This document shows, piece by piece, positions 18,026 through 26,312 of a stretch of 64,000 nt of DNA. This DNA is from Sphaerisporangium fuscum (GTDB taxonomy: Bacteria > Actinomycetota > Actinomycetes > Streptosporangiales > Streptosporangiaceae), in assembly GCF_018531465.1 (NCBI RefSeq), contig NZ_JAHDTF010000030.1, positions 62,001 to 126,000 on the forward strand, in the 5' to 3' direction. The position numbers and the translations under genes are program-made. Every line of letters starts with the position of its first letter. The stretch's first letter is position 1. The notes under the pieces were generated by a model that saw nothing but the letters and a program-made list of their open reading frames with translations, did not search any database and was not told the origin of the DNA.

Positions 18026-18486
18026 CAGATGTCCTTCCGAGGGCTCGCGGACTGACTACACGCACGCCAGACGACCATGCATCAAAGTTACCTAGAGAAG
18101 CGGGTCGTCAAAGGGCAGCGCAAAGGGGCAGTGTAGCCGATGGGCATACACCTGTCCACTCAGTCTCGCTCTGCGCACCCACGTTGCACGCAGCATCGCC
18201 CGTCAGCGCCGAAACGTCAAGCCCGGGAGGCCTGATTCGCACGAAGCGATGGCCGCCACGCTGGGTTTTCTTCCCTCGGGAGACCGAGCGGCCGGCCGGA
18301 TCCAGACGATACCCGCGAGGAGGATCGGCTAACGCTCAGTCACACGGAGGGTCGAAGGGTTGCCCACGATCGACGCTGTCGTGCCCTTGGGCATGCCCTC
18401 CCACACACTCTTCAAACCTAAGCTTTACTAACAATTTGATAACCGCGCCACGCCGAGCCGTCCGAGACGGTCTGAGCTGGGCATTT
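18026..18486. other. 461-bp spacer upstream of rpoB
   Basis: This gap separates the Mce-associated gene from rpoB and must hold the rpoB promoter. Minus-strand candidates are TTGACG near 18214, with a GATGCT-like -10 after 17 bases, and TTGACG near 18111, with TAACTT after 15 bases. Neither is convincing. The part next to the upstream gene is comparatively AT-rich (18410-18445). I see no gene in it. Confidence 0.35.
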
Positions 18487-19056
18487 TCAACTACCCGGAG
18501 CATTGCCGATCAACGTCGACAACTCGGACACCAGCCAGTGACCCTCGCTTCTGACCAACACGAACCGGGCGCGGTTCTGGACGACCTGTTTCTGGGGTTC
18601 TTTCTCGCCCGGCAACACCTTGGTGGTTCCCATGTTCATGAACAGCAACACCTGGACACGGTCGGGAGTAGCGGATTCCACGGCCGCCGCGGCCACCACC
18701 GCCTGCTGCACGGTCTGCTGCCGCTTCACCGTGGGCGCCAGAGCCCGGGCCAGCTCGCGGTAGTGGCCGGCGAGCTCCCCCGTGGCGTACCCCCGCGCCC
18801 TGGCGAGGTCGGCGTCGATCGTGCGGTAGTCGTAGGACAGCATGTCGGGCGCGTACGTGCGCGCGGCGGCGAGCGCCTCCGCGGCGGCCGCCTCGCCGTC
18901 GCGCAGCTCGCGGAGGCGGAAATAGGTGACGGCCACCAGAGCCGCCAGAACGGCCGCCAGGAGGGCCAGGACCGCGACCGCGGCAACATAGGCCGCCCGG
19001 CCGCCGCGTCGCTCCGGGGCGGGCTCCAGGGACGCCGGGCCCCCTTCGCGGCTCAC
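18487..19056 (-). CDS. Mce-associated membrane protein
   Basis: A 189-residue protein with a charged N-terminus, one membrane helix (about residues 22-44) and an outer SnoaL-like domain. The family signature is MLSYDYRTIDADLARARGYA, with late VVQNRARFVLVR and HWLVSELSTL strands. Proteins of this type work with Mce lipid-import systems. GTG 19056 overlaps the stop of the upstream gene in a GTGA junction, with a GGAG site. The gene is cotranscribed after a homologous protein and an Mkl-type ATPase. No mce genes lie in the window. Confidence 0.75.
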   Translation of the reverse strand: MSREGGPASLEPAPERRGGRAAYVAAVAVLALLAAVLAALVAVTYFRLRELRDGEAAAAEALAAARTYAPDMLSYDYRTIDADLARARGYATGELAGHYRELARALAPTVKRQQTVQQAVVAAAAVESATPDRVQVLLFMNMGTTKVLPGEKEPQKQVVQNRARFVLVRSEGHWLVSELSTLIGNAPGS

Positions 19057-19571
19057 GCGACCTGCTCCAGCTTCGACACCCACCACGCTCCGCGCACCTT
19101 GGTGACCTCGACGCTCCAGCGGTAGAAACGCTCCTGCGGGGCGGTCTTCGCGCCCTCCCAGCGGATCACCGAGTCGGCGACCACCAGCACCCTGGCCCCG
19201 CTCCTTCCGGGGTTCATGGTCACCAGCCCCGCCGCCCGCACCACACCCGTCTGGGTCACCTTGTTCCGCAGGGTGGCCGCCTTCAGATTGCCCGCCTGCT
19301 GGGCGTACTCGTCCTTGGCGGCGCCCGTGGAGCTGTCGAGCACCCGCTGGACGTCACGGTCGACCGTCCGGTAGTCGACGGCCAGCAGGGTCAGGGCATA
19401 GCGCTCGGCCGCCCGCACGGCGGCCTCCCGGTCGCGGGCCGCCGACCGCGCCTCGTCGAGGTCGCCGCCGATGCGCACCCAGGCGACGCCGAGACCGGCG
19501 ACGAGCACGAGCAGGGCCGCGATCACCAGCAGACGTGTCCTGCGAGGGGACCGCGCCGCGTGAAGCGCCAC
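19053..19571 (-). CDS. Mce-associated membrane protein, second copy
   Basis: A 172-residue protein of the same family as its downstream neighbour. A membrane helix lies at about residues 12-32. The hallmark LLAVDYRTVDRDVQRVLDSS follows, and the protein ends in a YRWSVEVTKVRGAWWVSKLE strand. The pair probably arose by tandem duplication, and they may form a hetero-oligomer in the cell envelope. It starts at a GTG (19571), 168 bp after the Mkl-type ATPase. Confidence 0.75.
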   Translation of the reverse strand: MALHAARSPRRTRLLVIAALLVLVAGLGVAWVRIGGDLDEARSAARDREAAVRAAERYALTLLAVDYRTVDRDVQRVLDSSTGAAKDEYAQQAGNLKAATLRNKVTQTGVVRAAGLVTMNPGRSGARVLVVADSVIRWEGAKTAPQERFYRWSVEVTKVRGAWWVSKLEQVA

Positions 19572-19680
19572 CTGTTGCCTCCCATCGCCCTGCCGCCGGG
19601 CGGGGTCACGGCGCCGAGGACGCGCCCGAGGCGGCCGGCCAGCCCGCCGGTCGCCGGATCATAACCCGGTACGGCGGCCG

Positions 19681-19741
19681 GCGGGCCCGGTTGTGAGCTC
19701 GGGAGGCCGGGGGTGAGCCCAGCGGGCCCGGTTGTGAGCTC
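19681..19741. repeat. Short tandem repeat after the mkl stop
   Basis: The 20-mer GCGGGCCCGGTTGTGAGCTC occurs exactly at 19681-19700 and 19722-19741. A degenerate third unit lies between them, giving three units of about 20 bp. One copy overlaps the mkl stop codon. The repeats contain GGGCCC palindromes. They may be simple slippage repeats or a weak terminator. Confidence 0.7.
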
Positions 19742-20741
19742 AGCGGCCCGCCTCGGCGTCCGCGGCGAGAAGGCGGGGGTACTCCTCCCGCCAGTCGCGG
19801 CCCTGTTCGTCGACGAAGGACCCCGGCGGCGCCGTCACGCCGTTCTCCGCCAGCCAGACGCCGGGAGGGCGCTGCGCGCGCCGCACGGCCGTGCCGGACG
19901 GCATCAGCTGAGGCGGGATCGGCGGCAGCCGCCCCGGCTCACGGCCCAGCCGCGCCTCGGCCTCCAGCTCGGCGACGTCCTTCTCCTCGGACATCCCGAT
20001 CGGCCCGTGCCGGCGGGCGTTGAGGAACTGCCGTACGACCGGTTCCTCGCTGGACAACAGCATCTCGCGCGGGCCGAACATCACCAGCTCGCGCCGGAAC
20101 AGCAGCCCGATGTCGTCGGGCACCGTCCGGGCGGTCGTGATGTCGTGGGTCACGATCAGGAACGTCGCGTCCGTCTCGGCGTTGAGATCGACGATCAGCT
20201 GGTTGAGGTAGGCGGTGCGGACCGGGTCCAGGCCGGAGTCGGGCTCGTCGAACAGGATGATCTCGGGGTCGAGCACCAGCGCCCTCGCCAGGCCCGCCCG
20301 CTTGCGCATGCCTCCGGAGACCTCGCCGGGAAACTTCCCCTCCGCGCCCACCAGGCCCACCAGCTCCATCTTCTCCATGACGATCCGGCGGATCTGGCTC
20401 TCGCTCCTGCGGGTGTGCTCCCGAAGCGGGAAGGCGACGTTGTCGTACAGGTTGAGCGAGCCGAACAGCGCGCCGTCCTGGAACAGCACCCCGAACAGGC
20501 GGCGCAGCTCGTACAGCCGCTTCTCACGGCAGCCGGCGAGATCGTGGCCGTTGATCCAGATGTGCCCCCTGTCGGGGCGCAGCAGGCCGACCAGCGTCTT
20601 GAGGAACACCGACTTGCCGGTGCCCGAAGGGCCGAGCAGGACGCAGATGTGGCCGGCCGGGAGCGTCAAGGTGACGTCCTCCCAGACGACCTGCCTGCCG
20701 AAGGACTTGGTCAGCCCCTCGACCACGACTTCGACGCCCAC
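19740..20741 (-). CDS. mkl: Mkl/MceG-type ABC transporter ATPase
   Basis: A 333-residue ATPase. Walker A is GPSGTGKS, the signature is VSGGMRKRAGLARAL, Walker B is IILFDEPDSGLDP, and the H-loop is VTHD. The C-terminal 90 residues past the ATPase fold are typical of MceG, which energises Mce lipid importers. In Mycobacterium tuberculosis mkl lies between rplL and rpoB, as here. Two Mce-associated proteins follow. The Mce substrate-binding proteins and permeases it would serve are outside the window. GTG start at 20741. Confidence 0.85.
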   Translation of the reverse strand: MGVEVVVEGLTKSFGRQVVWEDVTLTLPAGHICVLLGPSGTGKSVFLKTLVGLLRPDRGHIWINGHDLAGCREKRLYELRRLFGVLFQDGALFGSLNLYDNVAFPLREHTRRSESQIRRIVMEKMELVGLVGAEGKFPGEVSGGMRKRAGLARALVLDPEIILFDEPDSGLDPVRTAYLNQLIVDLNAETDATFLIVTHDITTARTVPDDIGLLFRRELVMFGPREMLLSSEEPVVRQFLNARRHGPIGMSEEKDVAELEAEARLGREPGRLPPIPPQLMPSGTAVRRAQRPPGVWLAENGVTAPPGSFVDEQGRDWREEYPRLLAADAEAGR

Positions 20742-20890
20742 AGGCCCCCCTCGAGGTCCGCTCGCCCGCCAGGGGATTCATCTTCGGATCGCGCCGATGC
20801 GGGGGCAAGCGAAAAGCGGGAAAACGCGGGCCTGAAACGAGATCGCAGGGCCCGGAAATCACTACCGAGCACCCCAAATCCGGGCAAAGC

Positions 20891-20933
20891 AAAAGGGGCG
20901 GGCCACCCGGCACCTGGGTGGACCGCCCCTTTT
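20891..20933. terminator. Bidirectional terminator after rplL
   Basis: AAAAGGGGCGG-G-CCACCC and GGGTGG-A-CCGCCCCTTTT form a 17-pair stem with one mismatch and a seven-base loop. The A and T runs at its ends make it a terminator in both directions. It separates rplJL from mkl, so mkl should have its own promoter in 20742-20890. Confidence 0.85.
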
Positions 20934-20957
20934 GTATGGAGCTTCAGACGCGAAAGG

Positions 20958-21350
20958 TCACTTGACGGTGACGGTGGCGCCGGCGCCCTCGAGGGCGGCC
21001 TTGGCCTTGTCCGCGGTCTCCTTGTTGACCTTCTCGAGCAGCGGCTTGGGAGCCCCGTCGACGAGGTCCTTGGCCTCCTTGAGGCCGAGGCTCGTGAGCG
21101 CGCGGACCTCCTTGATGACCTGGATCTTCTTGTCGCCGGCGGCCTCGAGGATGACGTCGAACTCGTCCTGCTCCTCGGCGGCCTCCTCGGCGGCGGCAGC
21201 GCCACCCGCGACCGGGCCGGCGGCGACCGCGACCGGAGCGGCGGCCTTGACGTCGAAGGTGTCCTCGAACAGCTTCACGAAGTCGGACAGCTCAAGAAGG
21301 GTCATCTCCTTGAACGCGTCGAGCAGCTCGTCGGTGCTGAGCTTCGCCAT
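20958..21350 (-). CDS. rplL: 50S ribosomal protein L7/L12 (bL12)
   Basis: A 130-residue stalk protein that recruits translation GTPases. The N-terminal dimerisation helices (LSTDELLDAFKEMTLLELS) are followed by an Ala/Gly hinge, then the globular domain with FDVILEAAGDKKIQVIKEVR and GLKEAKDLVDGAPKPL. It follows rplJ by 90 bp and ends at a strong terminator. Confidence 0.97.
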   Translation of the reverse strand: MAKLSTDELLDAFKEMTLLELSDFVKLFEDTFDVKAAAPVAVAAGPVAGGAAAAEEAAEEQDEFDVILEAAGDKKIQVIKEVRALTSLGLKEAKDLVDGAPKPLLEKVNKETADKAKAALEGAGATVTVK

Positions 21351-21440
21351 GGTGGTGGTTCCTCCGTATGAATTGCAAAACTTGGAAACGGACCGCAGTA
21401 TGCGCCTGAATCCCCTGCGTTGAACGCTTTCGCGTCCGAC

Positions 21441-21992
21441 CTACTCGGCCGCGTCCTGCGGCTGCTCCGCCCCGCCGGTCTCCTCGCGCTTGGCGCGCAG
21501 AGCCTCGACGAGCCGGGCCATGTTCGTGGGCAGCGCGTTGAACGTGGCGGCGGCCTGAGACTGCTTCGCCTTCAGGGCACCGGCCAGCTTCGCGAGCAGG
21601 ACCTCGCGCGACTCGAGGTCGGCGAGAGTGGTGATCTCGGACGGGGACATCGACTTGCCGTCGACGACACCACCCTTGATGACCAGGAGGGGATTGGCCT
21701 TGGCGAAGTCACGCAGACCCTTGGCCGCCTCGACCACGTCGCCGGTGACGAACGCGATCGCGGTCGGGCCCTGGAACAGGTCGTCCAGAGAGGTGACCCC
21801 GGCCTCGTTGGCCGCGATCTTCGACAGCGTGTTCTTCGCCACGGCGAACTTCGCATTCTCACCGAGCGAAATGCGCAGCTGCTTCAGCTGCGCGACGGTG
21901 AGACCGCGGTACTCGGTCAGGACAGCGGCGTTCGAGCTCTCGAAGCGATCCTTGAGCTCGGCGACCGCGGTCACCTTTTCCGCCCTCGCCAT
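21441..21992 (-). CDS. rplJ: 50S ribosomal protein L10 (uL10)
   Basis: A 183-residue L10, base of the L7/L12 stalk. Recognisable parts are VAELKDRFESSNAAVLTEYR, GLTVAQLKQLR and NTLSKIA; the C-terminal helix binds L12 dimers. In many bacteria L10(L12) represses its own mRNA leader. The leader here is about 235 bases and contains a terminator-like hairpin (22056-22080). Confidence 0.97.
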   Translation of the reverse strand: MARAEKVTAVAELKDRFESSNAAVLTEYRGLTVAQLKQLRISLGENAKFAVAKNTLSKIAANEAGVTSLDDLFQGPTAIAFVTGDVVEAAKGLRDFAKANPLLVIKGGVVDGKSMSPSEITTLADLESREVLLAKLAGALKAKQSQAAATFNALPTNMARLVEALRAKREETGGAEQPQDAAE

Positions 21993-22055
21993 GGGCCTCC
22001 TTCCAGATGTGCCGCCGGCGATGGGCCCAGGAGATCCCTCACGAGAAAACGAACA

Positions 22056-22080
22056 AGCCCCGGCGCAGGCGCACGGGGCT
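22056..22080 (-). promoter_or_regulatory. Leader hairpin upstream of rplJL (L10-leader candidate)
   Basis: AGCCCCG (22056-22062) and CGGGGCT (22074-22080) pair. On the minus strand the hairpin is followed by TTGTTCGTTTT, like an intrinsic terminator. It lies 64 bases before the rplJ start. This fits attenuation or an L10-binding leader, but the conserved kink-turn was not checked. Confidence 0.5.
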
Positions 22081-22233
22081 CACACACAGACCAACACGCG
22101 GATCAGAACGAACCGCGCGAGAACCATATGGAAACTCACATCACACCTACGCGGGTCGTCCACTGTCGTGGAACCTTGGGCCACTGAGCCATGGAACAGA
22201 CTCAGCGACGACCGGCGGTCTTCGGCAACCAAC

Positions 22234-22263
22234 ACTGTACGCGGTGTTTCCGCACCACGCCAA
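22234..22263 (-). promoter_or_regulatory. Candidate promoter of rplJL
   Basis: On the minus strand TTGGCG (22263-22258), an 18-base spacer and TACAGT (22239-22234) fit a housekeeping promoter. The start would be near 22227. The 374-bp gap from the lipoprotein gene (21993-22366) otherwise contains the leader hairpin and no gene I can support. Confidence 0.45.
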
Positions 22264-22366
22264 ATCAACCCCACAGGACGGCGATGCGCGGGGCCGGTAC
22301 GCACGCGCCCCGCGACGGCGAGTCGCGGGGCGCGTCGAGTCGTCGATCCGGTGCGACGTCCGGGGC

Positions 22367-23242
22367 TCAGCTGGTGGTGCCGGTGCCCTCGGGGCTCTGC
22401 AGCCGGCCCATCTTGTCGGACAGGTCGCCCACCTGGTCGGCCGGCGGAGGGCTGACCTCGGCAGCCTCGTTGAACTGGCCGAACGTCGAGGTCATCCTGA
22501 AGGTGCCGTCGCCGGCCGCGCCGTTCATGTCGACCTTGCGCGGAAGGTTCTGGGCGTCGATCCAGGCGTCGAACTTCATGTCCTGGACGTGGGTCAGCTG
22601 GCCCTGCAGCTTCTGCTGGAGCTCGGGCGTCAGCTGCTTGACCGCGTCGGCGACCTTGAAGGTGCCCTTGTAGTGGGTGGTCTCGGCGCCGCCCACGGTC
22701 TCGGTGCCGACCTTGGAGACGTCCTTGGAGCTGGTGAGCATCTTCACGCTGCTCTGGAGGTCCATCTGCTGGGCCTGCGAGAGGAACTGGCCGAGGTCGA
22801 CCCCGGCCGACTCGCTCGCCTTGGCCAGGTCGACCTTGATCCACGGCTTGCCGCCGCCCACGAGCTTGCTCAGCGCGTCGATCTTGAGGTAGGCGGTCTG
22901 GCCGATGAGGATCACCCGGACCCCGCCGGGGACGTTCTGCCCGGCGACGTCGATCTGGTCGAGGGTGACGTCGGTCGCGATCTGCGGCTTCTGGTGGTAC
23001 ACCATCGTGCCCTTGACCGTGCCGGCGCCCTGCTTGGCGGAGCTGAAGTCGACCGCGAGCTGCGCGGTGTACGACGTGACGCTCTCGCTGTTCTGCGCGC
23101 TCTTCTGCAGCGTTTCGGCCGCCGAGAGCCGAACGGCGCCGAGGGACTCGGCGGCCGGCTGCTGGGACTGGCCGCAAGCGGACACCGCGATGAGCATGGC
23201 CGAGCCCACGGCCGCCATCGCCGCTATCTTTCGCCGTTTCAC
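22367..23242 (-). CDS. LppX/LprAFG-family lipoprotein
   Basis: A 291-residue secreted lipoprotein. The start is GTG 23242 (VKRRKIAAM). The signal peptide ends in a lipobox, VSAC, with the lipidated Cys at residue 23. The mature part looks like the LppX_LprAFG fold, which shuttles lipids or lipoglycans in the mycobacterial envelope: VTSYTAQLAVDFSS, GTVKGTMVYHQKPQI, then conserved late strands. It lies between rplA and rplJ as a separate unit. The lipid partner here is unknown. Confidence 0.75.
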   Translation of the reverse strand: MKRRKIAAMAAVGSAMLIAVSACGQSQQPAAESLGAVRLSAAETLQKSAQNSESVTSYTAQLAVDFSSAKQGAGTVKGTMVYHQKPQIATDVTLDQIDVAGQNVPGGVRVILIGQTAYLKIDALSKLVGGGKPWIKVDLAKASESAGVDLGQFLSQAQQMDLQSSVKMLTSSKDVSKVGTETVGGAETTHYKGTFKVADAVKQLTPELQQKLQGQLTHVQDMKFDAWIDAQNLPRKVDMNGAAGDGTFRMTSTFGQFNEAAEVSPPPADQVGDLSDKMGRLQSPEGTGTTS

Positions 23243-23393
23243 TAGGTATCCCTTCGTTTCCCCCAGAGTGTTTTCGACCCTACGCGCCGGAACTACCCCG
23301 TGGGGCGTGTTGTGAGCACCGATTACGCGAAAGTCACCTCCGCGGCGGCCGCATATGCCGCCCCACCAGCGGAAAGTCATTCGGGAGAACGAA

Positions 23394-23425
23394 AAAGGGC
23401 CCCCGCCCGGAGGCGGAGGCCCTTT
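23394..23425 (-). terminator. Terminator of rplK-rplA
   Basis: AAAGGGCC/GGCCCTTT plus an inner CCGCC/GGCGG stem with one mismatch and a CGGA loop. On the minus strand it runs into T residues. It lies 58 bp after rplA. The rest of the 23243-23482 gap should hold the lipoprotein promoter. Confidence 0.8.
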
Positions 23426-23482
23426 CGCGGTCCTGTGCCGCCGGGCGCGGACGAAATCCGTGCCCGGCCGTGCGGGAGACCG

Positions 23483-24202
23483 TCAGGCTTCGAGCTCGGC
23501 GGTGATGCCCCGCGTCACGTTCGGGTCGACCGGGATGCCCGGGCCCATGGACGTGGAGAAGGTCACCTTCTTGAGGTAACGGCCCTTGGCGGCGGCCGGC
23601 TTGAGACGGATGACCTCGTCGAGCGCGGCGGCGTAGTTCTCCAGGAGCTGACGCTCGGGGAACGACACCTTGCCGATGATGAAGTGGAGGTTCGCGTGCC
23701 GGTCGACACGGAACTCGATCTTGCCGCCCTTGATGTCGGTCACGGCCTTGCCCACGGCCGGCGTGACGGTGCCGGTCTTGGGGTTCGGCATGAGGCCACG
23801 GGGGCCGAGCACGCGGCCGAGGCGGCCGACCTTGCCCATGAGGTCGGGCGTGGCCACGACGGCGTCGAACTCGTTGAGGCGGTTACCCTTGGCGATCTCT
23901 TCGATCAGCTCGTCGGCGCCCACGATGTCGGCGCCCGCGGCGCGGGCCTCCTCGGCACGGTCACCGGTCGCGAAGACCAGGACCCGGGCGGTCTTGCCGG
24001 TGCCGTGCGGGAGGTTGACGGTGCCGCGGACCATCTGGTCGGCCTTGCGGGGGTCGACGCCCAGCCGCAGGGCCACCTCGACGGTGGCGTCGAACTTGGT
24101 GACCGAGGTGTCCTTGGCGAGCTTGGCGGCCTCGACCGGGCTGTACAGGTTGTCCCTGTCGACGCTCTCGAACGCCTTGCGGTAGGTCTTGCTGCGCTTC
24201 AC
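23483..24202 (-). CDS. rplA: 50S ribosomal protein L1 (uL1)
   Basis: A 239-residue L1, the mobile stalk protein at the E site. It starts at GTG 24202 (VKRSKTYRKAFESVD) with AAGGAG upstream; the longer in-frame reading lacks family similarity. The signature VLGPRGLMPNPKTGTVTP is intact, as is KGGKIEFRVDRHANLHF. It follows rplK by 65 bp and is followed by a terminator. Confidence 0.97.
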   Translation of the reverse strand: MKRSKTYRKAFESVDRDNLYSPVEAAKLAKDTSVTKFDATVEVALRLGVDPRKADQMVRGTVNLPHGTGKTARVLVFATGDRAEEARAAGADIVGADELIEEIAKGNRLNEFDAVVATPDLMGKVGRLGRVLGPRGLMPNPKTGTVTPAVGKAVTDIKGGKIEFRVDRHANLHFIIGKVSFPERQLLENYAAALDEVIRLKPAAAKGRYLKKVTFSTSMGPGIPVDPNVTRGITAELEA

Positions 24203-24267
24203 TGCTTCTCCTTGAGGAGTCTGTGGTCGCGGGCCAGCGCCTGGCCCTCCCACGGGTGGTGGTGTGG

Positions 24268-24699
24268 TCAGTCGGCGATCGTGATGCCCATCGACCGGGC
24301 GGTGCCGGCGATGATCTTCTCGGCCGCCTCGATGTCGTTGGCGTTGAGGTCGGGCATCTTCGTCTCGGCGATCTGACGCAGCTGCTCCTTGGTGAGCTTG
24401 CCCACCTTGTCGCGCGCCGGGTTGGCGCTGGCCTTGTCGATGCCCGCGGCCTTCTTGATCAGCTCAGGCGCCGGCGGCGTCTTGGTGACGAAGGTGAAGC
24501 TGCGGTCTTCGAAGATGGTGATCTCGACGGGGATGATGTTGCCCCGCTGGGCCTCGGTCGCAGCGTTGTACTGCTTGACGAAGTCCATGATGTTGACGCC
24601 GTGGGGACCGAGGGCGGTACCGACCGGCGGCGCGGGGGTGGCCTGGCCAGCGGGAAGCTGGACCTTGACCAGCGCCGCGATCTTCTTCTTTGGAGGCAT
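24268..24699 (-). CDS. rplK: 50S ribosomal protein L11 (uL11)
   Basis: A 143-residue L11 of the GTPase-associated centre, target of thiopeptides and needed for RelA activation. It starts at ATG 24699 (MPPKKKIAALVKVQLPAG). The proline-containing N-domain GTALGPHGVNIMDFVKQYNA is normal, with no thiostrepton-resistance change that I can see. It precedes rplA. Confidence 0.97.
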   Translation of the reverse strand: MPPKKKIAALVKVQLPAGQATPAPPVGTALGPHGVNIMDFVKQYNAATEAQRGNIIPVEITIFEDRSFTFVTKTPPAPELIKKAAGIDKASANPARDKVGKLTKEQLRQIAETKMPDLNANDIEAAEKIIAGTARSMGITIAD

Positions 24700-24859
24700 A
24701 GTCCTACTCCGGGTCCGTATCTCCTGTGATGCGACCCCGAGGCACACCTCGGCCGGGGGCCGGGTCTCCTCGGGATCAACCCCGCGGTGATTCGCTCGGT
24801 CCGCGGGGACGACTTATCAGTTTATGCGCGCCCTCAGATCACACGGGACCTGACGGGTG

Positions 24860-25627
24860 TCAGATCTTGGAGACCTGGTTGAACGACAGCTCGACCGGCG
24901 TCTCACGACCGAAGATCGAGACGAGCACCTTGAGCTTCTGCGACTCGGCGCTGATCTCGCTGACGGTGGCGGGAAGCGTGGCGAACGGGCCGTCCATGAC
25001 GGTGACGGACTCGCCGACCTCGAAGTCGACGGTCGCGGCGGCGGCCTTGGCGGTGGTCGTCTTGGCCTGCTCGGTCGGCTCGGGCGCGAGCAGCTTGGCG
25101 ACCTCGTCGAGGTTCAGCGGGCTCGGCCGGTTGGAGAGGCCCACGAACCCGGTCACACCGGGCGTGTTGCGCACCGCGGACCACGACTCGTCGGTGAGGT
25201 CCATGCGCACCAGGACGTAACCCGGGAGCACGCGCTCCTTGACCGGGGTGCGCTTGCCGCCCTTGATCTCGGTGACGGTGTGGACGGGCACCTCGACCTG
25301 GAAGATGTAATCTTCCATGTTCAGCGACTGGGTGCGCGTCTCGATGTTGGACTTCACGCGGTTCTCGTAACCGGCGTAGGAGTGGATGACGTACCACTCG
25401 CCGGGCAGGCCGCGCATCGACCGCTTGAACTCTTCGACCGGGTCGACGTCGGGGACCAGATCACCGTCTTCGTCAACGGCGCCGACCGGAGCCACGGCGT
25501 CGCCGGGCTCCTCGGCACCACCGGAGGCGCCGGCCTCGCCGGTCTCCTCGGTGATCTCGATCGCCTCGTCCGGCTCGCCCTCCCACTCGTCGTGGGGTGC
25601 GCCGGCCGACAGTGGGGACTCGGACAC
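24860..25627 (-). CDS. nusG: Transcription factor NusG
   Basis: A 255-residue NusG. It links RNA polymerase to Rho or to S10 on the ribosome. The first 80 or so residues are an acidic, low-complexity extension typical of actinobacteria. The NGN domain (WYVIHSYAGYENRVKSNIE) and the KOW domain (VDFEVGESVTVMDGPFATLP) follow. It starts at a GTG (25627), 100 bp after secE. Confidence 0.96.
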   Translation of the reverse strand: MSESPLSAGAPHDEWEGEPDEAIEITEETGEAGASGGAEEPGDAVAPVGAVDEDGDLVPDVDPVEEFKRSMRGLPGEWYVIHSYAGYENRVKSNIETRTQSLNMEDYIFQVEVPVHTVTEIKGGKRTPVKERVLPGYVLVRMDLTDESWSAVRNTPGVTGFVGLSNRPSPLNLDEVAKLLAPEPTEQAKTTTAKAAAATVDFEVGESVTVMDGPFATLPATVSEISAESQKLKVLVSIFGRETPVELSFNQVSKI

Positions 25628-25727
25628 GGTGACTCTTTCTTCTCTCGTCGATGTTGCGATCTTCTACCGTTCCGCTGGGGAACGGCTGAACCGTCCATCA
25701 GTGGACGGCTGTCGCAGGGTCGCCGGA

Positions 25728-25985
25728 TCAGGCTCCGCCGAAGATCGCCAGCACACCCTTCGTGAGCAAGGCGTCAATCCCGGCCACGAGCCCAACCATG
25801 ATCAGAACGAAGACGAGGACCACCGTGGTGTAAGAGATCAGATCCTTGCGCGTAGGCCAGATCACCTTGCGAAGCTCGGCGACGACCTGACGGTAGAAAA
25901 GTGCAGGAGAGGTGCGCTTCTTAGCGGTCTGGCCTGACGACTTGCTCGGCCGGTCCGCGGCCTCGCCGCGTGTGTCGATCGCCAC
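25728..25985 (-). CDS. secE: Preprotein translocase subunit SecE
   Basis: An 85-residue SecE, the clamp of the SecYEG channel. A Ser/Lys-rich N-terminus leads to FYRQVVAELRKVIWPTRKDL, the amphipathic helix signature, and then one C-terminal membrane helix (VVLVFVLIMVGLVAGI). I chose GTG 25985 with GAGGA upstream; GTG 25994 is an alternative. The open frame extends further but runs through tRNA-Trp, so those residues are not coding. Confidence 0.93.
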   Translation of the reverse strand: MAIDTRGEAADRPSKSSGQTAKKRTSPALFYRQVVAELRKVIWPTRKDLISYTTVVLVFVLIMVGLVAGIDALLTKGVLAIFGGA

Positions 25986-26059
25986 AGTCCTCACCTGATC
26001 CGTCGTTCCTACGCAACTTTCGGCGGCATACACGCCATCGGTGCGCGGACCGCACTCCG

Positions 26060-26132
26060 CAGGGCACGAGGGACTCGAACCCCCAACCGCCGGTTTTGGA
26101 GACCGGTGCGCTACCAATTGCGCTAGTGCCCT
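26060..26132 (-). tRNA. trpT: tRNA-Trp (CCA anticodon)
   Basis: The acceptor stem AGGGCAC/GTGCCCT, a GCGC/GCGC D-stem, an anticodon stem CCGGT/ACCGG with loop CTCCAAA (anticodon CCA), and a T-arm GGGGG-TTCGAGT-CCCTC all fold. The discriminator is G, as expected for tRNA-Trp. The 3' CCA is not encoded. It lies 74 bp upstream of secE, a common bacterial linkage, and is probably cotranscribed with it. Confidence 0.95.
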
Positions 26133-26312
26133 CTGCCGTGAACCACCTTACCCCGAGCAGCCGGGGGTGCGTCGCTCACTAGTTGCATGAGTGTACGGGG
26201 GAAAGGCGCTCACGTCGAACCAACTCGTCTGGCACGTCATGTGATTTTGCCGCTTGTCCGCATCCTGGATATGGGGCGGCACCCGCGCGGGGCGTCTGGA
26301 ACGATGGGAGGC

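Noticed and set aside
25994..26117. N-terminal extension of SecE upstream of the chosen start
   Set aside because: It would translate through the tRNA-Trp gene and does not resemble SecE.
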